DNA of 64,000 nt, taken from positions 22,902-86,901 of the forward strand of contig JAZNKS010000028.1 of the NCBI GenBank assembly GCA_045578725.1. Direction: 5' to 3'. Source of the stretch: Flemingiibacterium sp045578725. Its GTDB lineage: Bacteria > Bacillota > Clostridia > Oscillospirales > CAG-272. Under the pieces are notes generated by a model that was not told the DNA's origin, did no database searches, and was given only the letters and a program-made list of their open reading frames with translations. Shown here in pieces: positions 42,944-51,267 of the stretch. The position numbers were made by a program, and so were the translations under genes. Numbering within the stretch: the first letter of the stretch is position 1; each line of letters starts with the position of its first letter.

Positions 42944-44420
42944 TGTCGTCCGCCTCCTTCTTCAGTACGCCGAGCAGATCCACATCGATCCGGCTCAGGC
43001 GGGGATAAATGTCACGGATTACATCCGTATCGCTCACCGGATTGCCGCGGAGCATCAGCACGCTCAGCTTATCCAGCGGGCGCAGGGCATCCAGCTTGGC
43101 TGTGCTGTTCTGATACATCCACAGCTCCTGCAGATTTTCAAGGCCCTTGAGGGCGCCGATATCGCTGACCTTGTTGTCGGAGAAATCGAGGTAGGTCAGC
43201 TGCTTCATGCCGGAAACCGGACTGATATCGCTGATCTGATTGCCCCATAGGCTCAGCGTGGTAAGGTTCGTCAGATCCTTCAGCATCGCAATATCCTCAA
43301 TCTGATTCCAGCCGAGGCAAAGCTCTTCGAGTCCCGTCAGTCCGGAAAGGACCGCCAGATCCTTGCTGTCCAGATCGTTGCCGATCAGCGAGAGATGGCG
43401 GATTCCGGTCATGCCGGCCAGCGCGCTGATATCCAGATTCTTCTGATAGGCGATGACAACAGTATCAAGATACGGCATGGATTTCAGATCCGCCAGCGAC
43501 TTCATGCCGCGGTCGCTCCGATTGTAGCGGGAGCCGTAGATTGTATAACCGTCCTTTTCAAAGCGGATAACCGGATTGCTGTCGGTGGAATAGTAGGAAT
43601 CGCCGATGATGTACAGGCTGGTCACCTTCGACATCTCATCCTCGGTGATATCCCGGTTTGAGGAGAGATCCGAGGTCTGCCGGACGATATTTTCGATCAT
43701 CGGCTCCGTTACGGTGACCTTCTTATTCTCGACATTCAGCGTGTATTCGTAGACAGCCGGCTCACTCATGAAGCCGCTGGAATTGACGGCCACGCAGGTG
43801 AGGGTATTCTTTCCGCTGACAAGGATAACCGGCTCATCGTACAGCCGGCTTCCGAGATTCGGATCGCTGCCGTCCAGCGTATAGTAAATGGAATCGTAGG
43901 CACCGGCCGTCAGCTCGACGCGGACGCGCTCGCTGTAGCTTCCGGGTGCAAGATCGGCCTTGGGAGCCGACGGATGGGTCAGCTCATACAGCGCGGTGAT
44001 GCCGTCGCTTCCGGCGTTTTCGATGGCTTCTTCCATCAGAATCTTGGCCTTTTCGGCATCATCCCGGCGGATGTACAATTCACCCAGCTTTTCATATGCC
44101 TCGGCATCCCGCTTGTTGTTGTCAATCATCGTTTCGTAGATGGCTTCGGCATATGCCGTACGACCGCTCACCTCATAGCACTCGCCCAGTGCCAGATTGG
44201 CACCGCGATGCTTCTCGTCGATGGCCAGAGCCTTCTGATAGCTGGCAATCGCCTGCTCGTAATCCAGATCGTTCAGATAGCGGTTGCCCTCTTCAATGAA
44301 CATCTTGATATCCTGCGACTTATTGTACTGGGAAATGCCGACCAGAATACCGATCGTGGCCAGTACAATCAGCGGGATGCAGACAGCCAGAATTTTATGC
44401 TGTCGGATAAAATTCTTCAT
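42933..44420 (-). CDS. Membrane-anchored TPR / CHB_HEX-like / leucine-rich repeat protein
   Basis: The 495-aa protein has a membrane helix at residues 10-31, TPR-like repeats at about 35-150 (LDYEQAIASYQKALAIDEKHRG, in pieces), a chitobiase/hexosaminidase C-terminal-like beta domain at about 160-230 (SIYYTLDGSDPNLGSRLYD) and internalin-type leucine-rich repeats at about 320-480 (LTTLSLWGNQISDISPVSG, LTYLDFSDNKVSDIGAL). It looks like a surface protein for binding partners or glycans. It overlaps the VWA gene by 11 bp and follows the 42-aa peptide gene by 18 bp. Confidence 0.88.
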   Translation of the reverse strand: MKNFIRQHKILAVCIPLIVLATIGILVGISQYNKSQDIKMFIEEGNRYLNDLDYEQAIASYQKALAIDEKHRGANLALGECYEVSGRTAYAEAIYETMIDNNKRDAEAYEKLGELYIRRDDAEKAKILMEEAIENAGSDGITALYELTHPSAPKADLAPGSYSERVRVELTAGAYDSIYYTLDGSDPNLGSRLYDEPVILVSGKNTLTCVAVNSSGFMSEPAVYEYTLNVENKKVTVTEPMIENIVRQTSDLSSNRDITEDEMSKVTSLYIIGDSYYSTDSNPVIRFEKDGYTIYGSRYNRSDRGMKSLADLKSMPYLDTVVIAYQKNLDISALAGMTGIRHLSLIGNDLDSKDLAVLSGLTGLEELCLGWNQIEDIAMLKDLTNLTTLSLWGNQISDISPVSGMKQLTYLDFSDNKVSDIGALKGLENLQELWMYQNSTAKLDALRPLDKLSVLMLRGNPVSDTDVIRDIYPRLSRIDVDLLGVLKKEADDSEK

Positions 44421-44438
44421 GTTTCTCTCTCCCCTTCT

Positions 44439-44567
44439 TTATTCTCCGTCTTCGATCTGCCGGATCACCTTTTTGCGCTGATGCCGGAAAACCGGGATCA
44501 GAATCAGCAATAACAGCAGGCTGACGCCCATAGCCGCCAAACCGCCGAACAACAGAATTTCGGTCAT
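44439..44567 (-). CDS. 42-aa single-span membrane peptide
   Basis: ATG 44567 has AGGGAGG 6 nt upstream. The product MTEILLFGGLAAMGVSLLLL continues with a hydrophobic span to about residue 26, then a basic cytoplasmic tail (RHQRKKVIRQIEDGE). It lies 12 bp after the kinase stop and 18 bp before the TPR-LRR gene, all in one operon, so expression is very likely. Short membrane peptides in such positions often modulate a neighbouring membrane protein; here that is inference. Confidence 0.72.
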   Translation of the reverse strand: MTEILLFGGLAAMGVSLLLLLILIPVFRHQRKKVIRQIEDGE

Positions 44568-44579
44568 TTGAATCCTCCC

Positions 44580-46949
44580 TTATTCCGTCAGCCATCCAAA
44601 GCGGACAGCCTCGTTGTAAATCTGCTCCAGAACCGTCACCTCGGGATCCGGCTCGGAATGATTCTGCGTGTTGTACAGCGCCATGCACCGATCGTACGCT
44701 TCCTTGAAGGCGGTGTAATCCCGCTCATCCTCATCCCGCTCCGCCTGCTCGCTGACGGCAAGATAGGCTCTGCGCAGACTGATCCGGTAATTCTTCGGAT
44801 ACCGTTTTTCCGCCTCATCAAGACATTCCATGCCCTCCCGGAAGCTGCCGGTGTTCTGATGGCAGATGGCCAGATTCAGCCAATCCTGCAGGGTGGCATA
44901 GCCTTCGTCAAGCACGACACGCAGAAGATCGGCGGCCATCGTGATGTAGAGTAAGTTCTCGTCCGCCACGCCGGTCACGCCCTGTCCCATTTCAAGATAA
45001 AGCTGGGCCATGCGGGACATCAGCGGAAGCCGCGCCGCCGTATGAAGGGTTTCGTAAATCGGCTCCAGAATCTCCCGTCTTGCCAGCTGGGCCTGGTGAT
45101 CGTTCAGGCTGTTGGCCGTCACCAGATCGTCAAGCTTCAGCGCGGCGCGCACGCGGATGCTTTCATCCTCACTCTGGGATGCACAGCGGGTCAGTTCATC
45201 AATCGCCGCATCCAGATTGCCGAGTGCGCCGTGAATCTCACCGCTCAGCAGCAGCAGATCGTCGCTTCCGAGTCCGCGTGCCCTGGCCTGTTCGAGGGTT
45301 TCCTCCGCCATAGCCGCATTGCCGCTCCGTGCCAGCGCGATTCCGTAATCGCGGTAGTATTCCGGCCGGCCGCTGTCAAGGAAGATGGCCTTCTGATAAT
45401 AGGACACCGCATCGGGATAATCGGCCATATTCAAGCTGCAGTTTCCGGCGATGTAATAGGCCTGCGCCATCTGGACATCGCCCAGCGTGCTTGGCAGATC
45501 AAAGACTTTTTCCTGCAGCCAGACAAGTGCGCCCTCGTAGTCGGCCATGCCATAAAGCTCGGCGGCTGCCTGCAGGCGATCCGTCGAATTTTCCGCCGTC
45601 CAGCGCTTGAAGCCGAGGGCGGCCGATACCGTTCCGGCGGCAAATACAATGACCAGCAGAACCGTTACAAGATCCTGCGAGATCCGCATTCTGCGATAGC
45701 GCCGGGTCGATTTTGCCAGATTGTTCAGCGCCTTCAGAAACTTTGCGCTGGTGGAGAAGCGTTTCTTCGGATCCTGCTCCAGACCGTGCATCAGAATCTG
45801 TGCAAAGGCATCGTTCACGGAGGGAACCAGCACCTCAACGGGCGTGATCGTATCAAAGCAGCTCTCGGGCATCCGTCCGGTCAGCAGATGGTACATGGTA
45901 GCACAGGCCGCATAGATATCGCTGTACTCATTCATCCGCAGACGGGTGCCGTAACGGCGGCGCATCCGTTCCAGACCTTCATCCATAACCGTCGCTTCCT
46001 GTCGTGCCGCTTCTGTCCGGGTAGCCGGCTTCTCCGCCGGCGTTTCGTCGAGTACCGTTCCGCCGCGCACGGGTGCATCATCGATAATCGTTCCGCCGCG
46101 CACGGGTGCATCATCGATAATCGTTCCGCCGCGCACGGGTGCATCATCGATCACCGTTCCGCCGCGCACGAGCGCATCATCGATCACCGTTCCACCGCGC
46201 ACGGGTGCATCATCGATCACCGTTCCGCCGCGCACGGGTGCATCATCGATCACCGTTCCGCCGCGCACGGGATTAGCGAGTGCCTGGGCAGCTTGTGCCT
46301 GGGCAGCTTGTGCCTGGGCGTTTTGTACTGCCTTTTCACGGCGGCGGCGCTTGAATTCATCCACGCTGAGGATCTGCTCAACCGGTGAATAGCCCACGCT
46401 GTAGCCGACCGTATCATCGGCTTTTCCGCCCGCGCTGACCGCGATATTGAAGTCGATCAGGCAGATATTGTCCTCCGGCGTCAGCATGATGTTGGCCGGC
46501 TTGACATCGCAGTGGATGATATGCCGCGGCGATTCGTGCAGATACTTCAGCACCTCCGCCAGCTGACGGGTCAGGCGGATGACCTCCTTCTGGCTGAAGC
46601 GCCGTCCGTTGTCCAGATGCTCCTGCAGCGACTTGCCCTCGATAAACTCCATCACCGTATAGGTTTCGTCCTCGAAGGACCAGAAGTCCACGATGCGGGG
46701 CAGATAGGTATGCTTCAGCTCCATCAGCGCCTGCTTTTCCATCTCACGGTCCAGCACCTTCAGCGCCTTGCTCCGGATCCGCTTCAGAACCACCTTCTGG
46801 CTGAGCCGGCGATGGATACCGGCATAGATAATGCCGCCTCCGCCGGTGGTATTGATGACCCGGATCTGATCATAGTTTTCATTCAGTTTTGTGTAGAATT
46901 CGTCTTTATCCCTGTAGAGGCTGCCGGAATCCGGCGTTTCCTGAATCAT
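44580..46949 (-). CDS. Membrane-anchored Ser/Thr protein kinase with repeat insertion and TPR domain
   Basis: The 789-aa protein starts with a Hanks-type kinase: glycine-rich loop TTGGGGIIYAG (34-43), VVLKRI with catalytic K56, HCDVKPANIM (146-155) and DFN at 166-168 in place of DFG. After GYSVGYSPVEQ (182-192) the domain is interrupted by about 150 residues: a basic helix, AQAQAAQ repeats (210-224) and seven units of PVRGGTVIDDA type (228-304). The kinase resumes at EYSDIYAACATMYHLLTG (341-358). One membrane helix (about 425-446) separates it from about 340 residues of TPR repeats outside. It heads a cluster of membrane-anchored partner proteins that are plausible substrates. Confidence 0.9.
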   Translation of the reverse strand: MIQETPDSGSLYRDKDEFYTKLNENYDQIRVINTTGGGGIIYAGIHRRLSQKVVLKRIRSKALKVLDREMEKQALMELKHTYLPRIVDFWSFEDETYTVMEFIEGKSLQEHLDNGRRFSQKEVIRLTRQLAEVLKYLHESPRHIIHCDVKPANIMLTPEDNICLIDFNIAVSAGGKADDTVGYSVGYSPVEQILSVDEFKRRRREKAVQNAQAQAAQAQAAQALANPVRGGTVIDDAPVRGGTVIDDAPVRGGTVIDDALVRGGTVIDDAPVRGGTIIDDAPVRGGTIIDDAPVRGGTVLDETPAEKPATRTEAARQEATVMDEGLERMRRRYGTRLRMNEYSDIYAACATMYHLLTGRMPESCFDTITPVEVLVPSVNDAFAQILMHGLEQDPKKRFSTSAKFLKALNNLAKSTRRYRRMRISQDLVTVLLVIVFAAGTVSAALGFKRWTAENSTDRLQAAAELYGMADYEGALVWLQEKVFDLPSTLGDVQMAQAYYIAGNCSLNMADYPDAVSYYQKAIFLDSGRPEYYRDYGIALARSGNAAMAEETLEQARARGLGSDDLLLLSGEIHGALGNLDAAIDELTRCASQSEDESIRVRAALKLDDLVTANSLNDHQAQLARREILEPIYETLHTAARLPLMSRMAQLYLEMGQGVTGVADENLLYITMAADLLRVVLDEGYATLQDWLNLAICHQNTGSFREGMECLDEAEKRYPKNYRISLRRAYLAVSEQAERDEDERDYTAFKEAYDRCMALYNTQNHSEPDPEVTVLEQIYNEAVRFGWLTE
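46038..46268 (-). repeat. Seven 33-bp coding tandem repeats inside the kinase gene
   Basis: Seven copies of a 33-bp unit encode 11-residue repeats PVRGGTVIDDA; six are near identical at DNA level and the seventh (GGTVLDETP) is diverged. A shorter 15-bp repeat encoding AQAQA lies next to it at about 46278-46322. Near identity suggests recent slippage or conversion and likely length variation between strains. Confidence 0.9.
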
Positions 46950-47074
46950 TGAATCAACCTCGCTTTATCCGTATTGCCGCTTCGGCATCGCCGATTCGGA
47001 CGGCAAAAGAGTATACTTATAAGACTCTGTTTTGCGCATCCCGGTTTTATTCTGGATTGTAAATTATTTGTAAC

Positions 47075-47108
47075 AAAACAGGATGCCGTTTTTTCAGCAT
47101 CCTGTTTT
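47075..47108. terminator. Terminator after the PsbP/DcrB-like lipoprotein gene
   Basis: A 12-bp stem (47075-47086 with 47097-47108) with A and T runs on both sides, 11 bp past the lipoprotein stop. The remainder of 46950-47074 is the leader of the kinase operon; no clear promoter could be fixed there by eye. Confidence 0.82.
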
Positions 47109-47119
47109 CACTTTTTCGA

Positions 47120-47635
47120 TTATTTCACGCGGAAGCTCCCGGCAATCGAGTCGGCCGCATCGGCATACGAATCAAAAGTGCCGGCCGTCGCCGTATAGAC
47201 AACGGTATAGACATCCGCTCCGTCATACAAAAGATACATCCGCTGCTGGATGGTTGTTTCGATCGGCTGGGAATAACAGCGGTAGGTGAATACCACCGCC
47301 TCCATTCCGGCAAGCTCCGTCTTCTCCCGCGACACACCCTCATAGCCCGAGGCTTCGGATGCGGTTTCCTGCATAACATCCGCAAAGGCGGCAAGATCGG
47401 CGCATCCGGTGTCAGCAAGCGGCACGGATCCCGCATATACCACGTTTTCCATGAAGGTATCGTCCGCCGACTCAGCCGGCGCAACAAAACAGATGGAGGA
47501 AGCATCCTCTTCAATGCCCCATGTATCGGGGACAGAAAAGCTCACACCGAACGCCCGGCTGGCATACCGGCTCCCGCAGGATACCAGCGCCAGCAGAAGG
47601 AGCAGCGCGGCAGCGATAAATCCGACCCGCCTCAT
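47120..47635 (-). CDS. Small lipoprotein, PsbP/DcrB-like fold
   Basis: The 171-aa protein has a signal peptide with lipobox ALVSC (C20). The mature part starts with FGVSFSVPDTWGIEEDASSI, the SxPxxW pattern of PsbP/DcrB-like domains, followed by MEAVVFTYRC and QQRMYLLYDGADVYTVVYTA (beta strands) and ends SIAGSFRVK. Its ATG overlaps the stop of the FAD oxidoreductase (ATGA), so translation is coupled, though a functional link is not obvious. Exported and anchored to the membrane; ligand unknown. Confidence 0.8.
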   Translation of the reverse strand: MRRVGFIAAALLLLLALVSCGSRYASRAFGVSFSVPDTWGIEEDASSICFVAPAESADDTFMENVVYAGSVPLADTGCADLAAFADVMQETASEASGYEGVSREKTELAGMEAVVFTYRCYSQPIETTIQQRMYLLYDGADVYTVVYTATAGTFDSYADAADSIAGSFRVK

Positions 47636-49437
47636 TTGAGAATCACCGAATAAATCCGGGCCTCATCCGTGCCCCATGTGCGCATGGGAATCAGGCGGAT
47701 CGCCTTTACATCCCCGCCGATTTCACACTTCCAGAGCCGGCGGTAATTGTCTGTCACCGAGATAAGCGGACGGAATTCGCCGTCACCGGCATCGGCCAGC
47801 ACCTCAAAATCGCGCATCAGCGGCGCGGGCAGAACCTGCAGCTTCTCGCCGCGGAAGGTATTGTGGCGGGCCGGATAGCGGCGGTACATACGGTCCCAGT
47901 ATTCCTCGCCCTCGCTGCTGTCGCGGTTGATATCGCTGTCGAAAATAACCGACAGGCTCTGAACCCGGCGCGCACGGGGCAGTTCAATGTCGATTGCCTC
48001 ACCGAGTCTGCCGGTATAGCGATGAGATTCTCCGCCGATCTCGCGGTCATATCCGTCAAAGAGCACCGAAGCATCCGCCTCTCCCGCCTTAGCCGTAATG
48101 CCGCCCATAACCGGTGTCAGCGCACGGCGGTTGAAGGGGAGCCAGCAATCGTTTTCCATCAGCGTCTGCTTCAGCTCGCCGATGTGGTTTTCGTACACGC
48201 CGCGCGGCGAGGTCTCGTGAGCCACGGCAATGGCCGCGGCCGTACCCATCGCCTGACCGAGGGTGGCACAGGTCGCCATCACGCGGCAGGAGGACATCGC
48301 CGTATGGGTGCAGGAAATGTTGCGGCCCGCGAACATCAGATTGGCGATGTTCTTTGAATACAGGCAGCGATAGGGAATGCCGAAGGGCGAAGGCGCCGGA
48401 TGGAAGATAGTCGGATCCTCCTTTGTATCGAAGCCGCCCGGATGATGGTCATCCATCGACCAGCCTCCGTACGCGATCAGATCATGGAAGCGGCCTGCGG
48501 CGCGGACATCGTTCTGGGTCAGGATATGGTCACCGACATACCGGCGGCTCTCCCGTTTGCCCGGCAGGAAGCCTACCCAATCCAGCTCCCAGTTCTTCGC
48601 ATCGTATTTGCCGGAGTTTTTGAAATAATCCCACACGCCGAAGGAAATCTTCAGCAGGCGGTGGCGGAGGATTTCGGTATCCGCAATCGAATCGTATTCG
48701 CCGCCCAGCTCAATCCACCAGTAGTTGTCATATTTGAAGGCATCGAGATTGTTGGGATTTACGCGGTGAGCGAGCGTTTCCTCGGTGAATTTCTCGGCCC
48801 AGTCGGGTGCCTTGAAGGGAACCTCCCGATCGGTTTCGCGCACCTGGAACAGGCAGGACATACCCATTGTGCGGGCATCGGACACGGCCGGTGCGATATC
48901 CTCGCCGAATTCCTCGCGGGCTTCCCGGCCCATCCGGAACTCGGCGCCGGTCAGCGGAGCCAGCACGCTGTCGCCTGAGCAGTCGGCGAAGATCTTTGCC
49001 TTTACGCTGTGATATTTCTGGGTGGTGGTCTGCCATCCCCTGACAGATACGATCCTATCGCCGTCCATTTCGGCATCCATGCAGGAGCAGTTGAGAATCA
49101 GATCGATATTCTCCTCCTCAATGACCATTTCATAGGTTACACTGTCCCAGATGGAGAAATTGAGCGTGGGATTGCGGCGGAGATTTTTCAGCGCCAGCTC
49201 CTCTACCAGACCGGTTTCCTGATTGTTCCGCCCGTGAGCGCCGCGGATCCACATCCGGACCTCGCTCGAGGCATTTCCGCCGACCACCGGGCGGTCATTC
49301 ATCAGAACCACCTTCGCGCCCTGACGGGCCGCGGCTACCGCCGCAAAGAGTCCGGCCGCGCCGGCACCAATCACACAGAGATCGGCTTCATGCTCCACCG
49401 TATCAAATCCGAACCGTTCACTTCTGTGAATCATCAT
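47632..49437 (-). CDS. FAD-dependent oxidoreductase (FAD_oxidored family) with C-terminal beta domain
   Basis: The 601-aa protein has the dinucleotide-binding motif VIGAGAAGLFAAVAAARQGAK near residues 20-40 (in pieces), followed by VVGGNASSEVRMWIRGAHG near 56-74 and the conserved end of the FAD domain NLMFAGRNISCTHTAMSS near 370. Residues after about 470 form a beta-sandwich appendage. Members of this family in Clostridia occur with glycan-degradation genes and are thought to oxidise sugars or similar; the substrate is not known. ATG 49437 follows AAGGA. A strong promoter lies 65 bp upstream. Confidence 0.82.
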   Translation of the reverse strand: MMIHRSERFGFDTVEHEADLCVIGAGAAGLFAAVAAARQGAKVVLMNDRPVVGGNASSEVRMWIRGAHGRNNQETGLVEELALKNLRRNPTLNFSIWDSVTYEMVIEEENIDLILNCSCMDAEMDGDRIVSVRGWQTTTQKYHSVKAKIFADCSGDSVLAPLTGAEFRMGREAREEFGEDIAPAVSDARTMGMSCLFQVRETDREVPFKAPDWAEKFTEETLAHRVNPNNLDAFKYDNYWWIELGGEYDSIADTEILRHRLLKISFGVWDYFKNSGKYDAKNWELDWVGFLPGKRESRRYVGDHILTQNDVRAAGRFHDLIAYGGWSMDDHHPGGFDTKEDPTIFHPAPSPFGIPYRCLYSKNIANLMFAGRNISCTHTAMSSCRVMATCATLGQAMGTAAAIAVAHETSPRGVYENHIGELKQTLMENDCWLPFNRRALTPVMGGITAKAGEADASVLFDGYDREIGGESHRYTGRLGEAIDIELPRARRVQSLSVIFDSDINRDSSEGEEYWDRMYRRYPARHNTFRGEKLQVLPAPLMRDFEVLADAGDGEFRPLISVTDNYRRLWKCEIGGDVKAIRLIPMRTWGTDEARIYSVILK

Positions 49438-49501
49438 GTCAGTATCCTTTCCGATCAGCGGCCTCTGCGGCCGGATAAATACTTATTCTTTCGGTGCTTA
49501 T

Positions 49502-49530
49502 AGTATAATACATAATCTGCCGTTTGTCAA
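49502..49530 (-). promoter_or_regulatory. Promoter of the FAD oxidoreductase-lipoprotein unit
   Basis: On the minus strand TTGACA (49525-49530), 17 bp spacer, TATACT (49502-49507). Confidence 0.85.
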
Positions 49531-49543
49531 TAGCCAAACAAGG

Positions 49544-50296
49544 TCATACGCGCTTCAGAGGAAGCCAGTTTATCACATCCCGGATCCTGGCATCCCACCA
49601 CGGCCAGCTGTGATTGCCCTCGCTCTCCGAATACGCCAGATCAAAGCCGAGTGTTTTCAGATGATCCCGCATCCGGCGGTTGGTTTCCAGCAGTCCATCC
49701 TCCGTGCCGCACCACTGATAGAGCCTTGGCTTCGGGCCATCCTTTTCGGCAAGGCGGGTGGATACGGCATACAGATCGTTCTCACTCCCGTCAAAGCAGG
49801 TTTCCCGGTCGCCGAACAGCATTTCTGCGTAGGGCGCGCGCACGCTCTGATACATCGTGGCCGGATTGAGCGCACCGGACAGCGAGGCCGCGCAGGCATA
49901 TTGCTCCGGGCGGTTGAGGGCCAGCTTGAAGGCGCCGTAGCCGCCCATCGAAAGGCCGGCTGCGAAGGTTTTCTCCCGCTTTTCGGACAGCTGGCGAAAG
50001 AAGGCATGGCAGACAGAGGGCAGCTCCTTGGCCATAAAGGTGAAATATCGCCCCGCACCGCCATGCATATCGGTATACCAGGACAGATCACCGTCCGGCA
50101 TGATGACAGCCAGCCCGGCCTCATCGGCATACCGCTCGACCGCTGTCCGGCGGGACCAGATCGTGTGATCGTCGCTCATGCCGTGAAGCAGATAGAGCAC
50201 CGGAATGTCATCCTCTGCCGTCTGGGGCAGAATCACATTCATTCCGACCTGTTTTCCGAGTACGTTTGAAAAAAAGCAAACCTGAAGAAAAGCCAT
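49544..50296 (-). CDS. EstA/esterase-D-like alpha/beta hydrolase
   Basis: The 250-aa protein has the oxyanion block LLHGMSDDHTIW near 37-48, the nucleophile elbow GLSMGGYGAF (Ser near 118), an acid residue in the CGTEDGLLETN block (Asp near 198) and catalytic His in SEGNHSWPWWD (about 230). This is the pattern of acetyl-esterase/tributyrin esterase and feruloyl-esterase-like enzymes. No signal peptide. It follows an AraC regulator gene by 21 bp and is likely co-transcribed; deacetylation of imported glycan fragments is a reasonable role (inference). Confidence 0.88.
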   Translation of the reverse strand: MAFLQVCFFSNVLGKQVGMNVILPQTAEDDIPVLYLLHGMSDDHTIWSRRTAVERYADEAGLAVIMPDGDLSWYTDMHGGAGRYFTFMAKELPSVCHAFFRQLSEKREKTFAAGLSMGGYGAFKLALNRPEQYACAASLSGALNPATMYQSVRAPYAEMLFGDRETCFDGSENDLYAVSTRLAEKDGPKPRLYQWCGTEDGLLETNRRMRDHLKTLGFDLAYSESEGNHSWPWWDARIRDVINWLPLKRV

Positions 50297-50317
50297 CGCT
50301 GTATTCCTCCTGTAAAG

Positions 50318-51097
50318 TTATCGGCGCACGTCAATCGGGCGCACACCCGTCACCGATTTGAAGGTGCGGGTGAAATAAGACTGATTTTCAAAGCCGCAGA
50401 GCCGGGCCGCCTCCCCGACCGTGCAGAGGCCGCCCCGGAGCATCCGCTCAGCCTCGCGGCATCGAAGATTGTTGATATACTGCACCACCGTACAGCCGGT
50501 TTCGCGGCGGAATTCCCGGCAGAAATAATACTTGCTCACCTTGACAAAGGCGGCCAGCTCGTCGATGGTGATCGGTCCGGCATAATGCGAATGAATATAG
50601 CCGATGGCCTGCCGCACGGAATCCCGGTGGGCATGATGCTCCGGAACCGGATGACTGTGATGACGGCAGAGATGCACCGCCAGCGCTAAAATCGCGGCCT
50701 TGGCGGCCCCCGCCGCAAACGGCTCCTGTGAGCCGATCGCCTCCCGCACCGCCGCAAACAGACGGAGGGATTCCGCATCCCGCACAATCTCATCAAAGCG
50801 GAGTACGGTCAGCGGCAGATCGTTGTTCTCAGCGAACTTGCTGTCGATGATGAGGCATTCATAGGGTTTGCCGGGATGAATGCTGATGGCATGAAGGGCA
50901 TTGGAATTGATAACGAAAAGATCACCGGCCTTCACCCGGTATTCCGTCCGTTCGCAGACCACATCCCGATCGCAGGGAAAGCATAGAATTTCCACATCGC
51001 CGTGCCAATGGGCAAAGCATCCGCAGGTGGCGGGATGAAAAATATACGGCTTTGACAGATCCGTTACGGTATGCGGCTCATACTGTATCTGTTCCAT
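50318..51097 (-). CDS. AraC-family transcriptional regulator
   Basis: The 259-aa protein has a cupin N-terminus (FAHWHGDVEILCFPCD near 28-43; KAGDLFVINSNALHAIS near 58-74) and a C-terminal double HTH (TIDELAAFVKVSKYYFCREF; TVGEAARLCGFENQSYFTRTF). ATG 51097 has GGAGG 5 nt upstream. It is transcribed with the esterase and is divergent from the sugar isomerase gene at 51268, so it may control both units. Confidence 0.9.
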   Translation of the reverse strand: MEQIQYEPHTVTDLSKPYIFHPATCGCFAHWHGDVEILCFPCDRDVVCERTEYRVKAGDLFVINSNALHAISIHPGKPYECLIIDSKFAENNDLPLTVLRFDEIVRDAESLRLFAAVREAIGSQEPFAAGAAKAAILALAVHLCRHHSHPVPEHHAHRDSVRQAIGYIHSHYAGPITIDELAAFVKVSKYYFCREFRRETGCTVVQYINNLRCREAERMLRGGLCTVGEAARLCGFENQSYFTRTFKSVTGVRPIDVRR

Positions 51098-51116
51098 AGG
51101 ACCTCCAGGGCAATAT

Positions 51117-51172
51117 TGTGTCAAACAAAAGCAATAATCGATCTTGCAATTTATCACTTAATATTATATAAT
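51117..51172 (+). promoter_or_regulatory. Promoter and probable AraC operator of the isomerase/oxidoreductase unit
   Basis: TTGCAA (51144-51149), 17 bp spacer, TATAAT (51167-51172) drives the plus-strand genes. Just upstream, 51113-51140 carries a sequence (ATTGTGTCAAACAAAAGC) close to one in the AraC-DUF5054 control region (ATTGTGCTAAACAAAACA at about 36885), suggesting related regulators bind related sites. Confidence 0.7.
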
Positions 51173-51267
51173 AACCTTAGGAAAAGCGCAAGAGCTTTGC
51201 CGAAAATTTATGTCCGCCGCCGGATTTTTTCCTGTGCGGGCAATTCTGATAAAAAGGAGTATCTGCC

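Noticed and set aside
46038..46268. Regular 33-bp repeats that could look like a CRISPR array
   Set aside because: Units are directly adjacent with no unique spacers and encode an in-frame 11-residue repeat within a kinase gene.
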